From assembly GCF_009363615.1 (NCBI RefSeq), contig NZ_CP045388.1, forward strand, positions 9,544 through 73,543: DNA of 64,000 nucleotides, in the 5' to 3' direction. Positions 1 through 9,415 of this stretch are shown piece after piece. How positions within the stretch are numbered: the first letter of the stretch is position 1; each line of letters begins with the position of its first letter. Under the pieces are notes generated by a model. The model worked only from the letters and a program-made list of their open reading frames with translations. It made no database searches and was not told where the DNA came from. Position numbers and translations under genes: made by a program. Origin of the DNA: Ruegeria sp. THAF33. GTDB lineage: Bacteria; Pseudomonadota; Alphaproteobacteria; Rhodobacterales; Rhodobacteraceae.

Positions 1-142
1 ACCCGGTCTCAATTTCATTTCCGAGCGACGCATATACACCCGAGAACGGGAGCAGAAGGCCCACCTTGATCTCTTCTTCTGCCACAGCAGGCACAGCGAA
101 GCTGGTGGCGAACCCAAGGGCCGCCAGGATTGCGCGTTTCAT
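1..142 (-). CDS. ABC transporter periplasmic binding protein, LivK-type (N-terminal part only)
   Basis: Only the first 47 codons lie in the window; the gene runs off the left edge. The ATG at 142 follows a good GGAG-type ribosome site. The product begins with a signal peptide (MKRAILAALGFATSFAVPAVA), followed by EEEIKVGLLLPFSGVYASLG, the usual opening of type 1 periplasmic binding proteins of the branched-chain amino acid/aromatic acid class. It lies directly downstream of benD on the same strand, 41 bases away, so it may capture an aromatic acid or related substrate for the ben pathway. Ligand and full length cannot be judged from this fragment. Confidence 0.75.
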   Translation of the reverse strand, partial: MKRAILAALGFATSFAVPAVAEEEIKVGLLLPFSGVYASLGNEIETG

Positions 143-183
143 TTTGTATCTCCTCCAGTTGGTTAACGACCCCTCCTCAGGGC

Positions 184-963
184 CTAGCCTAAGTCGCCCC
201 CACCCACCGGGACTGTGACACCGGTGATGTATGAGGCTTCGTCCGACGCCAGAAACAGGATGGGACCTGCCTGCTCGTCGAGCGTTCCATATCTTTTCAT
301 GAACGAGGACTGGATCGTCTGGTCGACGATGGTCTGGTACCAGTCTTCGCGTTGTTCTTCTTCGGCATTGGGGTTGCGCGGTACGACCCGCGGCGGGGCT
401 TCGGTTCCGCCCGGTGCGGTTGCAACGACGCGGATCCCGCGTTCGGCAACTTCCCAAGACAGGCTAGCCGTGAGCGCGTTCACGCCGCCCTTCGCTGCTG
501 CGTAGGGCACGCGGTTCAGTCCGCGGGTCGCAATGGAAGACACATTGACGATGGTGCCCTTACCTTGCGGTAGCATCCGTTCAATGGCGGCGCGGCAGCA
601 GTAGAGTGTCGGGAACAGCGAACGGCGCACTTCTGCGTCGATCTGCTTGGGCTCGTAATGCTCAAACGGTTTGGCCCAGATCGTGCCACCGACGTTGTTG
701 ATCAGGATGTCGATGCGGCCCCAGAGATCCACGGCCTTGCCGATGGCCTTGTCGCAGCCACTCCACGTCTCGAGGTTAACCGAGATCGCCTCGACCTCGC
801 CCCCCGCTTCGCGGATCGCCGCGACGACGTCTTTGCGTGCGGGCGAGCGGTCCACGATCAGAACCCGTGCGCCTTCGCTTGCCGCTCGTTCGGCGACGCG
901 GCGGCCGATACCTTGTGCCGCGCCGGTGACGACCATCACCTTGTTGTCGAAACGGCCTGTCAT
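184..963 (-). CDS. benD: Benzoate diol dehydrogenase (cis-1,6-dihydroxycyclohexa-2,4-diene-1-carboxylate dehydrogenase)
   Basis: A 259-residue short-chain dehydrogenase. BenD oxidises and decarboxylates the cis-diol made by benzoate dioxygenase to catechol, reducing NAD+. The nucleotide motif TGAAQGIG is at residues 13-20, NNVGG near 89-93, the catalytic Ser at 142/143, and YAAAK with Tyr154 and Lys158. I chose the ATG at 963 because it overlaps the benC stop in an ATGA junction and begins right at the Rossmann fold; a longer frame upstream has no homologous content. The ben context makes BenD far more likely than a generic SDR. Confidence 0.88.
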   Translation of the reverse strand: MTGRFDNKVMVVTGAAQGIGRRVAERAASEGARVLIVDRSPARKDVVAAIREAGGEVEAISVNLETWSGCDKAIGKAVDLWGRIDILINNVGGTIWAKPFEHYEPKQIDAEVRRSLFPTLYCCRAAIERMLPQGKGTIVNVSSIATRGLNRVPYAAAKGGVNALTASLSWEVAERGIRVVATAPGGTEAPPRVVPRNPNAEEEQREDWYQTIVDQTIQSSFMKRYGTLDEQAGPILFLASDEASYITGVTVPVGGGDLG

Positions 964-1982
964 GCCGCTTCGGCCTTCTCTTCGGTGGGGTTGAATTTCT
1001 CGTAGTAGAAATTCGTGGGCTCGACGCCCAGTTTCCCGAAATGCGCGCGCACGGCATCGACCATAGGCGGCGGGCCGCACAGGTAGACGTCGCAATCGCC
1101 GCCCGACAGGTCATCGCCGCTGAGGTGATCGGTCACGAACCCCTTGCGCTCATGCGCGTCTTCTTCGGCGGCCAGAATGGTGATCACGGTGACGTTGCCG
1201 ATCTTTTCAGCAAGCGCGCTAACGCGATCCAGTTCCACGAGGTCAGCGGCGCGCGTCACGGCATAGTAGAGCGTGATCGGGTGCTCTGCTCCCTGCTCAG
1301 CCACTTGTTCCAGCATGGAGAGGAACGGCGCCAGACCGGTGCCACCGGCGAGCCAAACCTGCGTGCGCTCGATTGGCCGCAGGTAAAAGGCACCCATCGG
1401 ACCGGTTGCAGTCAGAGCGTCGCCGGGCTTCGCCTGCTCGCCAAGATAGGTGCTCATGACACCGCCGGGCAGGTTGCGGATCAGGAATGTTGCTTCCTGC
1501 GCACCCGGTGCGGACGAAAAGGAATAGGACCGGTGTTTGTCCGTACCGGGGACTGTCAGGTTCACATACTGGCCCGGCAGGAAGTTGATTGGCTTGGCCA
1601 GATTCACCCGCAGACCGAAGGATGTCTCGGAAAGTTTGTCAACGCCCTGCACTTCGGCTTCCACTGCCTCGGGCGCGGTCTTGCAGATGGCGGATGAGGC
1701 CGGAACCCGCACAACGCAGTCGCTTTCTGGGGTCATCTGGCAGGTGAGCGCGTAGCCTTCTTCGGCCTCCTCGTCGCTCATCGACTCGTCCATGTAGAAT
1801 TCCAGCTCGTACTCGCCCTTCTCGACAAAGCACTTGCAGGTGCCGCAGACGCCATCGCGGCAGTCCATCGGCAAGTTGATCTTCTGACGGAAGGCCGCAT
1901 CGGTTACCTTCTCGTCGTCATCGCACTGGATGACGCGTGTGACGCCATCTTCGAAATTCAGGGCAACGTTGTAGGTCGTCAT
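960..1982 (-). CDS. benC: Benzoate 1,2-dioxygenase, ferredoxin reductase component
   Basis: A 340-residue electron-transfer subunit that passes electrons from NADH through FAD and a plant-type [2Fe-2S] cluster to BenAB. The ferredoxin domain is N-terminal with Cys41, Cys46, Cys49 (CRDGVCGTC) and Cys81. The FAD domain follows (RSYSFSSAPG near 150-160), then an NAD domain (GGTGLAPFLSML, later CGPPPM). The length matches BenC/XylZ. The ATG at 1982 has a GGGAGGAG ribosome site about 8 bases upstream. It lies 73 bases after benB and its stop overlaps the benD start, so the genes are one operon. Confidence 0.92.
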   Translation of the reverse strand: MTTYNVALNFEDGVTRVIQCDDDEKVTDAAFRQKINLPMDCRDGVCGTCKCFVEKGEYELEFYMDESMSDEEAEEGYALTCQMTPESDCVVRVPASSAICKTAPEAVEAEVQGVDKLSETSFGLRVNLAKPINFLPGQYVNLTVPGTDKHRSYSFSSAPGAQEATFLIRNLPGGVMSTYLGEQAKPGDALTATGPMGAFYLRPIERTQVWLAGGTGLAPFLSMLEQVAEQGAEHPITLYYAVTRAADLVELDRVSALAEKIGNVTVITILAAEEDAHERKGFVTDHLSGDDLSGGDCDVYLCGPPPMVDAVRAHFGKLGVEPTNFYYEKFNPTEEKAEAA

Positions 1983-2055
1983 GGCATGCTCCTCCCTTAT
2001 CCGCGCACCCAGACGTAGATGCGCGGAGGTCTTCAGGCTCCCGGAGTAACGGGGA

Positions 2056-2580
2056 TCAGGTGTGATAGACGTCGATCACGTGGTGGATGTGATCGTTCTT
2101 CAGGACGACCTTCTTATCGGTGATCAGCGGCTTCGGCCCGCTGGTGTCGATCGAGTAGAACGACGTGCCCCAGTGGGTATCGGTCTCGGCGTAGCGGTAG
2201 CTCAGCGTTTGCCAGTTGAAGCGCAGCTTGATTTCGCTACCTTCGCGGCTCAGCACTTCGATACCCGACAGATAGTGGTTCGTGCGCGGCTCCGGCAGCG
2301 AGGTCGCCGACGACCGGTCGGTCTTGATCCGGAATACGCGGTCCTCGATGCCCTGCTTGTTGGGGTAGTACATCAAGGACATCTCGTTCTGCGGATCCTC
2401 CGTCAGCGTGTCGAAGTCATCCCATGCGGGCATCCAGAACGGACAGTCCTTGTGGTAGAATGTCAGCCAGGTGTCCCAGTCGCGATCGTCCAGAGCGCGG
2501 GCCTCCGCGAAGAGAAAGGCCTGGATGTCTTCGAAGCTCATCACATCGGTTGCAGGGCGTTCAAGAGTCGCAGTTGTCAT
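2056..2580 (-). CDS. benB: Benzoate 1,2-dioxygenase, small (beta) subunit
   Basis: A 174-residue beta subunit of the ring-hydroxylating oxygenase, structural partner of BenA in the hexamer that converts benzoate to the cis-diol. It has the compact alpha+beta (NTF2-like) pattern and the conserved stretch beginning EARALDDRDWDTWL near residue 30, as in BenB/XylY. The ATG at 2580 has a clear GGAGG site. It sits 12 bases downstream of benA and reads in the same direction. The family name follows from size, sequence pattern and its place between benA and benC. Confidence 0.9.
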   Translation of the reverse strand: MTTATLERPATDVMSFEDIQAFLFAEARALDDRDWDTWLTFYHKDCPFWMPAWDDFDTLTEDPQNEMSLMYYPNKQGIEDRVFRIKTDRSSATSLPEPRTNHYLSGIEVLSREGSEIKLRFNWQTLSYRYAETDTHWGTSFYSIDTSGPKPLITDKKVVLKNDHIHHVIDVYHT

Positions 2581-2592
2581 GTTCTTTCCTCC

Positions 2593-3981
2593 TCACTCGG
2601 CTGCGACCGACGCCTGAGGCGCGGTTTCGCGTTCCTTGGCGATGGCGTCTCCCATCCGCTCGGACCAGTTGCTGTGCTGGATGACGAAGAGCCCTTCGTC
2701 CTCAGTGCGCGCACCGGACATAACCGGGTTGATGCCAAGGGCCTTGGCGTCTTCATCGGGACCTTCGATCCATTGGGTTGCTCCGCGGGTCAGGTCGTTC
2801 CACTTGGCGTGTGCCGCACCGGCATAGCCGCGCTGTGTGGCCCGGAATTCTTCGGTATCATCCGGCGTCGCCATGCCAGAGGCATTGAAGAAGTCCTCGT
2901 ACTGGCGGATGCGTCGGGTGCGTGCTTCCTGGCTCTCGCCCTTCGGCGCGATGCAGTAGATCGTGACCTCGGTCTTGTCGACCGAGACGGGCCGGAAGAC
3001 GCGGATCTGGCTGGAGAACTGGTCCATCAGGAAGACGTTTGGATAGAGGCAGAGGTTGCGCAGCACTCCCACCATCCATTCGGCCTTGGTCTTGCCGTAC
3101 TTCTCCGTCCATTCCTCCAGACGCGGATAGCCGGGGCGGTTGGTCGGGTCGGCCCATTCCGTCCAGAGCAGGATGTGACCATTCTCGTAGGCGTGGAAGC
3201 CACCGCGCTGCTTCGCCCATTTGGACGCGTCGGTTGCCTTGATGTTGTCTTCTTTGCCGTCATCGGTACGGTGCGCCGTCGTGGCCACGTAGTTCCAGTG
3301 CACGGCCGAGACGTGGTAACCGTCAGCGCCGTTTTCGGCCTGCAGCTTCCAGTTGCCGTCATAGGTGTAGGTGGACGAACCGCGCAGCACCTCGAGACCT
3401 TCGTCAGCCTGATCGACGATCATGTCGACCATCTTGCGTGCTTCGCCGAGGTACTCCTCCAGCGGCTTCACATCGGCATTGAGGGAGCCGAACAGGAAGC
3501 CACGGTAGTTTTCGAAGCGGGCAACTTTGGTCAGGTCATGGGAGCCGTCCTTGTTGAACTGCTCAGGATAACCTGCACCCTTGGGATCCTTGACCTTCAG
3601 GAGCTTGCCAGTGTTGGAGAATGTCCAGCCGTGGAACGGACAGGTGAAGGTTTTCTGGTTGCGGCGCTTGAAGCGGCAGAGCTGCGCACCACGGTGCGAA
3701 CAGGCGTTGACCAGCGCGTGCAGCTCGCCGTCTTTATCGCGGGTGATGACGACAGGCGTGCGGCCCATGGTCAGAGTAAAGTAGTCGCCCGGGTTCGGGA
3801 TCTGGCTTTCATGCGCCATGTAAATCCAGTTGCCTTCGAAGATGTGCTTGATCTCAAGCTCGAACAGCTCTTCGTCGGTGAAAATATCTCGGCGGCAGCG
3901 GAACACGCCATTTTCCGGGTCGTCCTGAATGGCGCCGTCGAGCCGTGCTTCGAATGCGTCGAGATTGGATTGGGTGAACAT
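2593..3981 (-). CDS. benA: Benzoate 1,2-dioxygenase, large (alpha) subunit
   Basis: A 462-residue catalytic subunit, the usual BenA length. The Rieske [2Fe-2S] ligands are Cys94-x-His96 and Cys114-x-x-His117. The mononuclear iron site is visible around [13 protein letters not shown], with Asp220, His223 and His228. The start at 3981 (MFTQSNLD) has GGAGGATC upstream; an ATG 30 bases earlier has no comparable site. BenAB dihydroxylates benzoate at carbons 1 and 2. A toluate-type (XylX) specificity cannot be excluded by reading alone, but the neighbouring benD and catB favour benzoate. Confidence 0.92.
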   Translation of the reverse strand: MFTQSNLDAFEARLDGAIQDDPENGVFRCRRDIFTDEELFELEIKHIFEGNWIYMAHESQIPNPGDYFTLTMGRTPVVITRDKDGELHALVNACSHRGAQLCRFKRRNQKTFTCPFHGWTFSNTGKLLKVKDPKGAGYPEQFNKDGSHDLTKVARFENYRGFLFGSLNADVKPLEEYLGEARKMVDMIVDQADEGLEVLRGSSTYTYDGNWKLQAENGADGYHVSAVHWNYVATTAHRTDDGKEDNIKATDASKWAKQRGGFHAYENGHILLWTEWADPTNRPGYPRLEEWTEKYGKTKAEWMVGVLRNLCLYPNVFLMDQFSSQIRVFRPVSVDKTEVTIYCIAPKGESQEARTRRIRQYEDFFNASGMATPDDTEEFRATQRGYAGAAHAKWNDLTRGATQWIEGPDEDAKALGINPVMSGARTEDEGLFVIQHSNWSERMGDAIAKERETAPQASVAAE

Positions 3982-4047
3982 CTGTGATCCTCCTCCAGAC
4001 TGCCTCAGCATGGATGCATCGGCTGGTTTGTTGTTCGTGTCGCGGGA

Positions 4048-5196
4048 CTATTCACCCGCGACGGCTTTCATGCTCCGCCGACCATCTCGGCGGAAGAAAT
4101 CGATCTTGTCGGGGTCGAGCGTCGCGCCAATGCCCGGGCCGTGTGGAATTTCGACGCAGAAATCTCTGTAGACGATCGGATTTGCGAGAATGTCCTCGGT
4201 CAGCAGCAGCGGGCCGAACAGCTCGGTGCCCCACGCCAAGTCATCAACGGTAGAGAACAACTGCAATGCCGCAACGGTGCTCAGGCCGGTTTCGAGCATG
4301 GTGCCACCGTAAAGGCCAAGGCCCGCAGCCTGCCCAATGGCTATGACTTCTGAGGCGCGCTTGAGCCCGCCGGATTGCCCGATCTTTACGGCGAAGACGT
4401 CCGCAGCTTGTGCCGTTACCACTTCGAGAGCATCCTCAGGCCCGTTAAGCGCCTCATCAGCCATCACGGCGATTTCGTAGCTACGCGTCAGTTCTGCCAT
4501 TGCCCGGCGATAACGCGCGGGGACAGGTTGCTCGACAAGTTCGCAGCCCGCCTCTTGCAGCCCCCTCAGACCCCAACGTGCATCCTGCAACGACCAAGCC
4601 GTGTTGATGTCAACGCGCACGCTGGCTGCATCACCAACCGCCTCTTTGATGCGGGCGACATGGGCCACGTCATCACGGACCGCTCGCTTGCCGATCTTCA
4701 GTTTGAAGACGTTGTGGCGGCGGGTTTCGATCATCTGCTGGGCTTCGGCGATGTCGGTCTCGGAATTGCCGGAGGCCAGCGTCCAGGCGACCGGTAGACG
4801 TTCGTGAACGGCCCCACCAAAAAGTTGCGACACCGGCACGCCCAAGCGCTTGCCCAGCCCGTCCCACAGAGCTATCTCGACAGCTGTCTTGGCGATCCGG
4901 TTACCTTTCACCAACTTGTCGATGAGCTGTATTGCACCATTCACATCGTCGCTGTTGCGACCAAGCAGGCCGGGCGCGATATAAGTCTCGATCGCCGACT
5001 GGATGCCTTCAGGGCTTTCCGGTCCGTAGCTCAGCCCGCCAATCGTCGTGCCTTCGCCGATGCCTTCGGAGCCGTCCGAGAACTTGACCCTGACCAGCAC
5101 CGCAGTTTGCGTACGCATCGTGGCCATCGAAAGCACGTGACCGCGAATGGTGGGAATGTCGAGGATCAGGGTCTCGATCTGGTCAATCTTGGTCAC
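4048..5196 (-). CDS. catB: Muconate cycloisomerase
   Basis: A 382-residue member of the enolase superfamily, which turns cis,cis-muconate (the catechol ring-cleavage product) into muconolactone. The Lys-x-Lys acid/base motif KLKIGK is at residues 165-170; metal ligands are Asp196 (VRVDIN), Glu222 (VEQP) and Asp247 (ADEAL); the second catalytic Lys is Lys271. Length and motif spacing match CatB. The start codon is GTG at 5196 with a weak ribosome site. It is first in the minus-strand run catB-benABCD. No catechol 1,2-dioxygenase (catA) is present here. A chloromuconate or related cycloisomerase is a less likely alternative. Confidence 0.88.
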   Translation of the reverse strand: MTKIDQIETLILDIPTIRGHVLSMATMRTQTAVLVRVKFSDGSEGIGEGTTIGGLSYGPESPEGIQSAIETYIAPGLLGRNSDDVNGAIQLIDKLVKGNRIAKTAVEIALWDGLGKRLGVPVSQLFGGAVHERLPVAWTLASGNSETDIAEAQQMIETRRHNVFKLKIGKRAVRDDVAHVARIKEAVGDAASVRVDINTAWSLQDARWGLRGLQEAGCELVEQPVPARYRRAMAELTRSYEIAVMADEALNGPEDALEVVTAQAADVFAVKIGQSGGLKRASEVIAIGQAAGLGLYGGTMLETGLSTVAALQLFSTVDDLAWGTELFGPLLLTEDILANPIVYRDFCVEIPHGPGIGATLDPDKIDFFRRDGRRSMKAVAGE

Positions 5197-5544
5197 TGGG
5201 GCTCACCACATCTGCAGGTTTCTAATGGATGCAGATTGCCCGCCCGAGCCGGATTCTGTCGATGATTGGGAGGGTCTTGGATAATACCCTGGCGAGATGG
5301 GACAGTAAAAACCGAGCGAAGGTCAGACCCGGTTTCAGGCCGCTCTTCGCCGTCAATTGAAAAACAGCTATTTAGATTTTCTGGAAACAGGTCTCACCGA
5401 GAAACCTTCCGCAGCACGTGAAATTCTAGTTGGCATTTTTGCTAGAACGCAGGTGGCACAAGGTAAGTAGCTCCACAACAACTGCAATGCTGGCTGAAAA
5501 AGTTGAACGAATGCAAGAGTTACGCAGCGAGCAGCAGTCATCAC
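5197..5544. other. Gene-free junction between the ben/cat operon and the transfer module
   Basis: These 348 bases separate the catabolic operon from virD4 and hold no complete gene. They must contain the catB promoter, but I see no convincing -35/-10 pair. A short plus-strand open stretch of 53 codons without a start codon (5309-5470) reads like the tail of a lost protein and is discussed under findings. Base composition is lower in GC than on either side, as expected for a junction of unrelated segments. Confidence 0.5.
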
Positions 5545-7458
5545 TCACCCTCCCAACAACTCCTCGATGAAATCCTCCTGCCGATCGAGCGCCGCCTCCC
5601 ATTCCTTCGGCACCGCCGCGTCCCGCTCCAGCGTCTCTAGCTCGGGGCTACCACGCCCGACCTCCATCGTCCTCACGCTCATCGCGCGTGCTTCCCGGCG
5701 TTGCGAACGATCCCGGAAAGGCGCGCGTTCGGCTGGCTTCACCGAGTCCTCTTCGCCGACCTCGTCACCACCGTCCGCACCCCAAGGCCCCACACCCTGC
5801 ACGCTTGGGGGATAGGGGAACGGCTTGCCCTCCTGGCGGGCCAGCATGCCCTTGAAGAACGGATCGTCGTAATACTTGATCCGGCTCGCCTTGATCGGAT
5901 GCTGGGGCGAGGCAAGGATGATGACCTCGTCGGGATCCATAAGGCGCGCTTCGGTCTCGGAAAGCAGCGGCCGCTCTTCCAGCCGCGCTGAGGTCGAGGT
6001 CGCGCCGAGGAAACCCTTGTTGCGACCATACATCCGGGTCACCGCCTCGCGGGTCGTGCTTCCGACGGCGGCCGAGACTTCCTTCACCGTGCGTTGATCC
6101 CGCGGCGTGATGTAGAGCTTAAGCCCTGCCCCGTTCTCGAGGCTTTCGCGGCCTTCGGGTCCGTAAATCCGGTCGAGCGACGCCAACGACTGCGCAATCA
6201 TCGCAACCCGGCCGCCGTAGCTCGCAAGCGAATGGATCGCGCGCTCGAGATAGGGCATCGCGCCCATCTGCTGGAATTCGTCGATCATCATCATGACGGG
6301 CCACGGCTCATCCGGACCCGGTTCATTCAGGCGGATCGAGGCAATGAGATCGGCGAACATCAGGCGCAGGAGCGGGGCCAGCGTCGCGATGTGATCCTCG
6401 GACACCGCGATGTAGAGCGACTGCGGGGTCTTGCGGAAAGTCGAGAAATCAAAATCACTCGCCTCGGTGGCCGAGCGGACCGCCGGGTTGTCCCATTGCT
6501 TGAGACCGGCGGTCATCAGCGCCTGGATGTTCGAGGTCAACAGCCGCGTCGAGGCCGAGGCGGCGTTGGTCCAGAGCTCGCGCAAGATGTCTTCCTCGGC
6601 CTCGTCGGCATAGGTCTTGTACTGGGCGTTCTTGTATTCCCCTCCTGCGACGATCTTGTTGACCTCGCCAAGGTTCGGCGTGCCGCGTTGGATCGCCAGC
6701 AAACAGGCCGCGACAAAGATAGACTTGCCGGCCTCGGAGAAGGTGTCGAGCGTCTTGTTGTCCTTGTCGAGGAAGAGGTCGGCGAGGATCGAGACCTCGG
6801 TATAGCGCTGCGCGAATGTCGGGGCCTTGGCGATCCGGGCGAGCGGGTTGTAGCGATGCGTGGCATTGGCCCAGTCAAAGGGGCTGAAGCGATAGACCTC
6901 ATCGCCCTTCAGCGCCCGGAGCCGCGCGGTCTTTTCGAAGTTCTCGCCCTTCACGTCGAGCACCACCACCGAGCCCGCAAAGCTCAAAAGGTTCGGGATC
7001 ACGAAACCCACCCCCTTACCGGCACGGGTCGGGGCCACCATCATCACATGAGGGATGGTGGTCGAGGAGATGAACTCGGCCTTGGAGGTCGGGAGCCCAA
7101 GCTTGCCGCAGACGAAGCCCTTGCCCGGCGCCTGCAGCATGTCGTTCTTCTTCAGTTCGGCTTTAGTCTGCCAATGGGCGGAACCGTAATCGTCGCGCTC
7201 CTTCTTCCAGGTCCAAGCCAGCGCGAGTGCGCCGAGGCCGATGGCTCCGAAGCCGACGGCGCCAAACCCCACCTTGAAAGCTTCGGGATGTGCCGCGCGT
7301 GTGCCCGCGCTCGCCTTCCAGAGCGCCAACATGTCGAAACTCTGAAACCCGGTTTTCAGGGCCAAGGTCAGGTAGAAGGCGGCGACGATGGTGCCGATGA
7401 CGGCGCCGCAGATCACACCGAAGAGGAGCGCGGCCCAGAGGGGAAGTGTCTTGGTCAT
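5545..7458 (-). CDS. virD4: Type IV secretion coupling protein VirD4/TraG
   Basis: The coupling protein is an inner-membrane ATPase that recruits the relaxase-DNA complex to the secretion channel. Two membrane segments lie near the N-terminus (about residues 5-30 and 50-75), then a Walker A motif (APTRAGKGVG) and a hydrophobic Walker B (VMMMIDEF). The total of about 637 residues fits VirD4/TraG. I prefer the ATG at 7458 (MTKTLPLW), with GGGGGAG about 9 bases upstream, over the ATG at 7467, which is too close to that site. It lies 16 bases after the relaxase gene, in the same operon. Confidence 0.93.
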   Translation of the reverse strand: MTKTLPLWAALLFGVICGAVIGTIVAAFYLTLALKTGFQSFDMLALWKASAGTRAAHPEAFKVGFGAVGFGAIGLGALALAWTWKKERDDYGSAHWQTKAELKKNDMLQAPGKGFVCGKLGLPTSKAEFISSTTIPHVMMVAPTRAGKGVGFVIPNLLSFAGSVVVLDVKGENFEKTARLRALKGDEVYRFSPFDWANATHRYNPLARIAKAPTFAQRYTEVSILADLFLDKDNKTLDTFSEAGKSIFVAACLLAIQRGTPNLGEVNKIVAGGEYKNAQYKTYADEAEEDILRELWTNAASASTRLLTSNIQALMTAGLKQWDNPAVRSATEASDFDFSTFRKTPQSLYIAVSEDHIATLAPLLRLMFADLIASIRLNEPGPDEPWPVMMMIDEFQQMGAMPYLERAIHSLASYGGRVAMIAQSLASLDRIYGPEGRESLENGAGLKLYITPRDQRTVKEVSAAVGSTTREAVTRMYGRNKGFLGATSTSARLEERPLLSETEARLMDPDEVIILASPQHPIKASRIKYYDDPFFKGMLARQEGKPFPYPPSVQGVGPWGADGGDEVGEEDSVKPAERAPFRDRSQRREARAMSVRTMEVGRGSPELETLERDAAVPKEWEAALDRQEDFIEELLGG

Positions 7459-7474
7459 GGTGGTCATCTCCCCC

Positions 7475-9415
7475 TTAGAATTCCATCTCGTCATCGAGAC
7501 CACGATCCAGTTCTCTGGCACGGCCAAGGTCGCGCCCCATTTCCTGCGCCTCCTGCTGGCCGCGCAGCCGCGCCACTTCGTTCGCCTTGTCCTGCTGCAA
7601 CCCGGCGGCGCGATCGGTTAAGACCTGGTCGCCCGTTTCCTCAAACGTCATCTCGAGGAATTCCTGCGTGACGGTGATCTGGTCGAGCTTGCTCGGCAGG
7701 GCCGCATCCAGCACCTCGTAGTTGCCGCGGCGAAGTTCGGCCAAGCCTTCTTCGCCCAGTTCCTTGAAGAGCTCGGATTGCAGGGTCCGCTCGACCGTCT
7801 CTTCCTGTTCCTCGGTGAGCTTGCCGTCGCGCAGCATGTCGGCGAGGTCCTGCAGGTAGGGATTGGGCGTCCGGTCATCCTCGTCGATGAGGGGCAACGT
7901 CGTCTCCTCCTCATCGGCAAGGGTGCGACCGATCTCGACGCCCATCTCCTTTGCGCGTTCCATCAACGCGTCCATCACGCCGTCGACCTTCTCGAGCGCG
8001 GCATCCAGTTGGTCATCATTGGCCGTCTCGACGCTGAGACCGTCCTTGGCCAGCACCGCATTCATGTCGCGCTCAACCCAGTCCTGCGCCATACCGTAGT
8101 TCCGCGTGCCGCCGGCCATGATCCGGGCCACCAGCTCCTCGCTGTCCATGCCTGCCTCTTCGGCACTCTCGAGCACATCGCGCAACCCCTCGTCATTGCC
8201 GGACTGCAGCGCGCCGATCAGCACCACGCTGCCCGCCCCCGGGGGATAGGGTTCTTCAAGCTGCTTGCCGAAGCGCGCCCGTAGCTCCGGGTCGGGCACC
8301 ATCTGCGAGAGATCCGCGATGATCGGCGCGGCCTTGGCCTCGAATGCGGCGCACTCGGCCGGGTCCAGTTCCTCGGCCTTGAGCCTGAGCGCCTCGATCG
8401 TGCGCTCGGAATAGTCGATCGCATCACCGACGGTCTTGATGTCCTTCATGTCTATCTCTCCTTCGGTGAAGTTCCACGGCGTGCCGGAACCGAGCCCCTC
8501 CGCCATGCCGCGCAGGGCGCGGGCCATGTGGCGCTGGTCCATCCGGTCCAGCAGGTCAGCGAGGTTCTTGTAATCCTTGGCGAAGCCCACCACCTGCGCC
8601 TGCGCCATGGCGGTTTCCTGGGCCGTCAGGGCGATCTCGCGCGGCAGGCGAGCCTCTTCCTTGGCGCGGTAGATCTCCTCGATACCCGCAGGCTTCTCGA
8701 AGATGCCCCGCTCGAGCCGGGTGGTGGCGTCAAGCATCACGCTATAGCGTTCTGCGATTTCGGCCTGCTTCTCGCGCATCAGCTGCGGCGACATCACGCC
8801 CTCGGCCCAGCAGGAAAACCAGGTGCCGTTTTCGACGCCGCGGTTGTTCAGGATGATGTGGGCGTGCTTGTGCGCTCGGTCGTCATGGACCGCGAGGACA
8901 TAGTCCCACTGATCGCCGTATTCGCCGCTCTCGAAAAAATGATCCGTCCAGTCCATGGCGATGTCACGGACCTGATCAACCGTCACGTCGGTCGGGAAGG
9001 ACAGCAGCATGTGCGAGGTGAACCCGAGCTTGGTCGAGCCGCGCCAGGTCCCGGCCCAGTCCTCAACGATGTCTTCTTTCTGCGCCTCAGAAAGCACCGC
9101 CGCGTCGGTCAGCGCATTGGTCATCGTCGAATAGGTGTAGACCGCCTTGTCGTTGATATAGGAGATCTGCGCCCCAAGCGAAGCACGCGTCTTGCACCCC
9201 CCGGCCCGGATCCGTTTGAACACCGCCGCCCGGCTCTGACCCGACGCCACCTTCAGCGCATTGCGCGCCGACAGGGATCCGACACGCGCGAAACTCCGCC
9301 CCTGCCGACGCCCTGCCAGCCGCGCGTCGATCCGTGCCGCGGCCTGACCCCGGATGCGCTCATCCTCCCAGAGCCGGCCCATGACCGAGGTGTAGAGGGC
9401 GAGGGGATCAGCCAT
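7475..9415 (-). CDS. Conjugative relaxase, VirD2/MOBP type
   Basis: A 646-residue relaxase that would nick oriT and lead the strand into the recipient. The metal-binding motif fits the MOBP pattern HxDxxxxHxH: His177, Asp179, His184 and His186 within VHDDRAHKHAHIILN. Tyr86 in ISYINDK is the likely nucleophile. The long acidic, coiled C-terminal half is probably the translocation and interaction part. Its start overlaps the end of the upstream accessory gene by 8 bases, and virD4 follows. The T-border-like site at about 10074 fits this relaxase class. Confidence 0.88.
   Translation of the reverse strand: MADPLALYTSVMGRLWEDERIRGQAAARIDARLAGRRQGRSFARVGSLSARNALKVASGQSRAAVFKRIRAGGCKTRASLGAQISYINDKAVYTYSTMTNALTDAAVLSEAQKEDIVEDWAGTWRGSTKLGFTSHMLLSFPTDVTVDQVRDIAMDWTDHFFESGEYGDQWDYVLAVHDDRAHKHAHIILNNRGVENGTWFSCWAEGVMSPQLMREKQAEIAERYSVMLDATTRLERGIFEKPAGIEEIYRAKEEARLPREIALTAQETAMAQAQVVGFAKDYKNLADLLDRMDQRHMARALRGMAEGLGSGTPWNFTEGEIDMKDIKTVGDAIDYSERTIEALRLKAEELDPAECAAFEAKAAPIIADLSQMVPDPELRARFGKQLEEPYPPGAGSVVLIGALQSGNDEGLRDVLESAEEAGMDSEELVARIMAGGTRNYGMAQDWVERDMNAVLAKDGLSVETANDDQLDAALEKVDGVMDALMERAKEMGVEIGRTLADEEETTLPLIDEDDRTPNPYLQDLADMLRDGKLTEEQEETVERTLQSELFKELGEEGLAELRRGNYEVLDAALPSKLDQITVTQEFLEMTFEETGDQVLTDRAAGLQQDKANEVARLRGQQEAQEMGRDLGRARELDRGLDDEMEF

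Noticed and set aside
2062..3987. A 641-codon open frame on the plus strand opposite benA/benB
   Set aside because: It is antisense to clearly conserved genes, has no family-like pattern, and arises from high-GC codon bias. The same applies to long antisense frames at 6094-7671, 53458-55074 and 59538-61016.
5520..5535. CGCAGCGAG shared with about 62011 as a duplicated target site at the two backbone junctions
   Set aside because: Nine bases in GC-rich DNA can match by chance, and neither copy lies at a visible element end.
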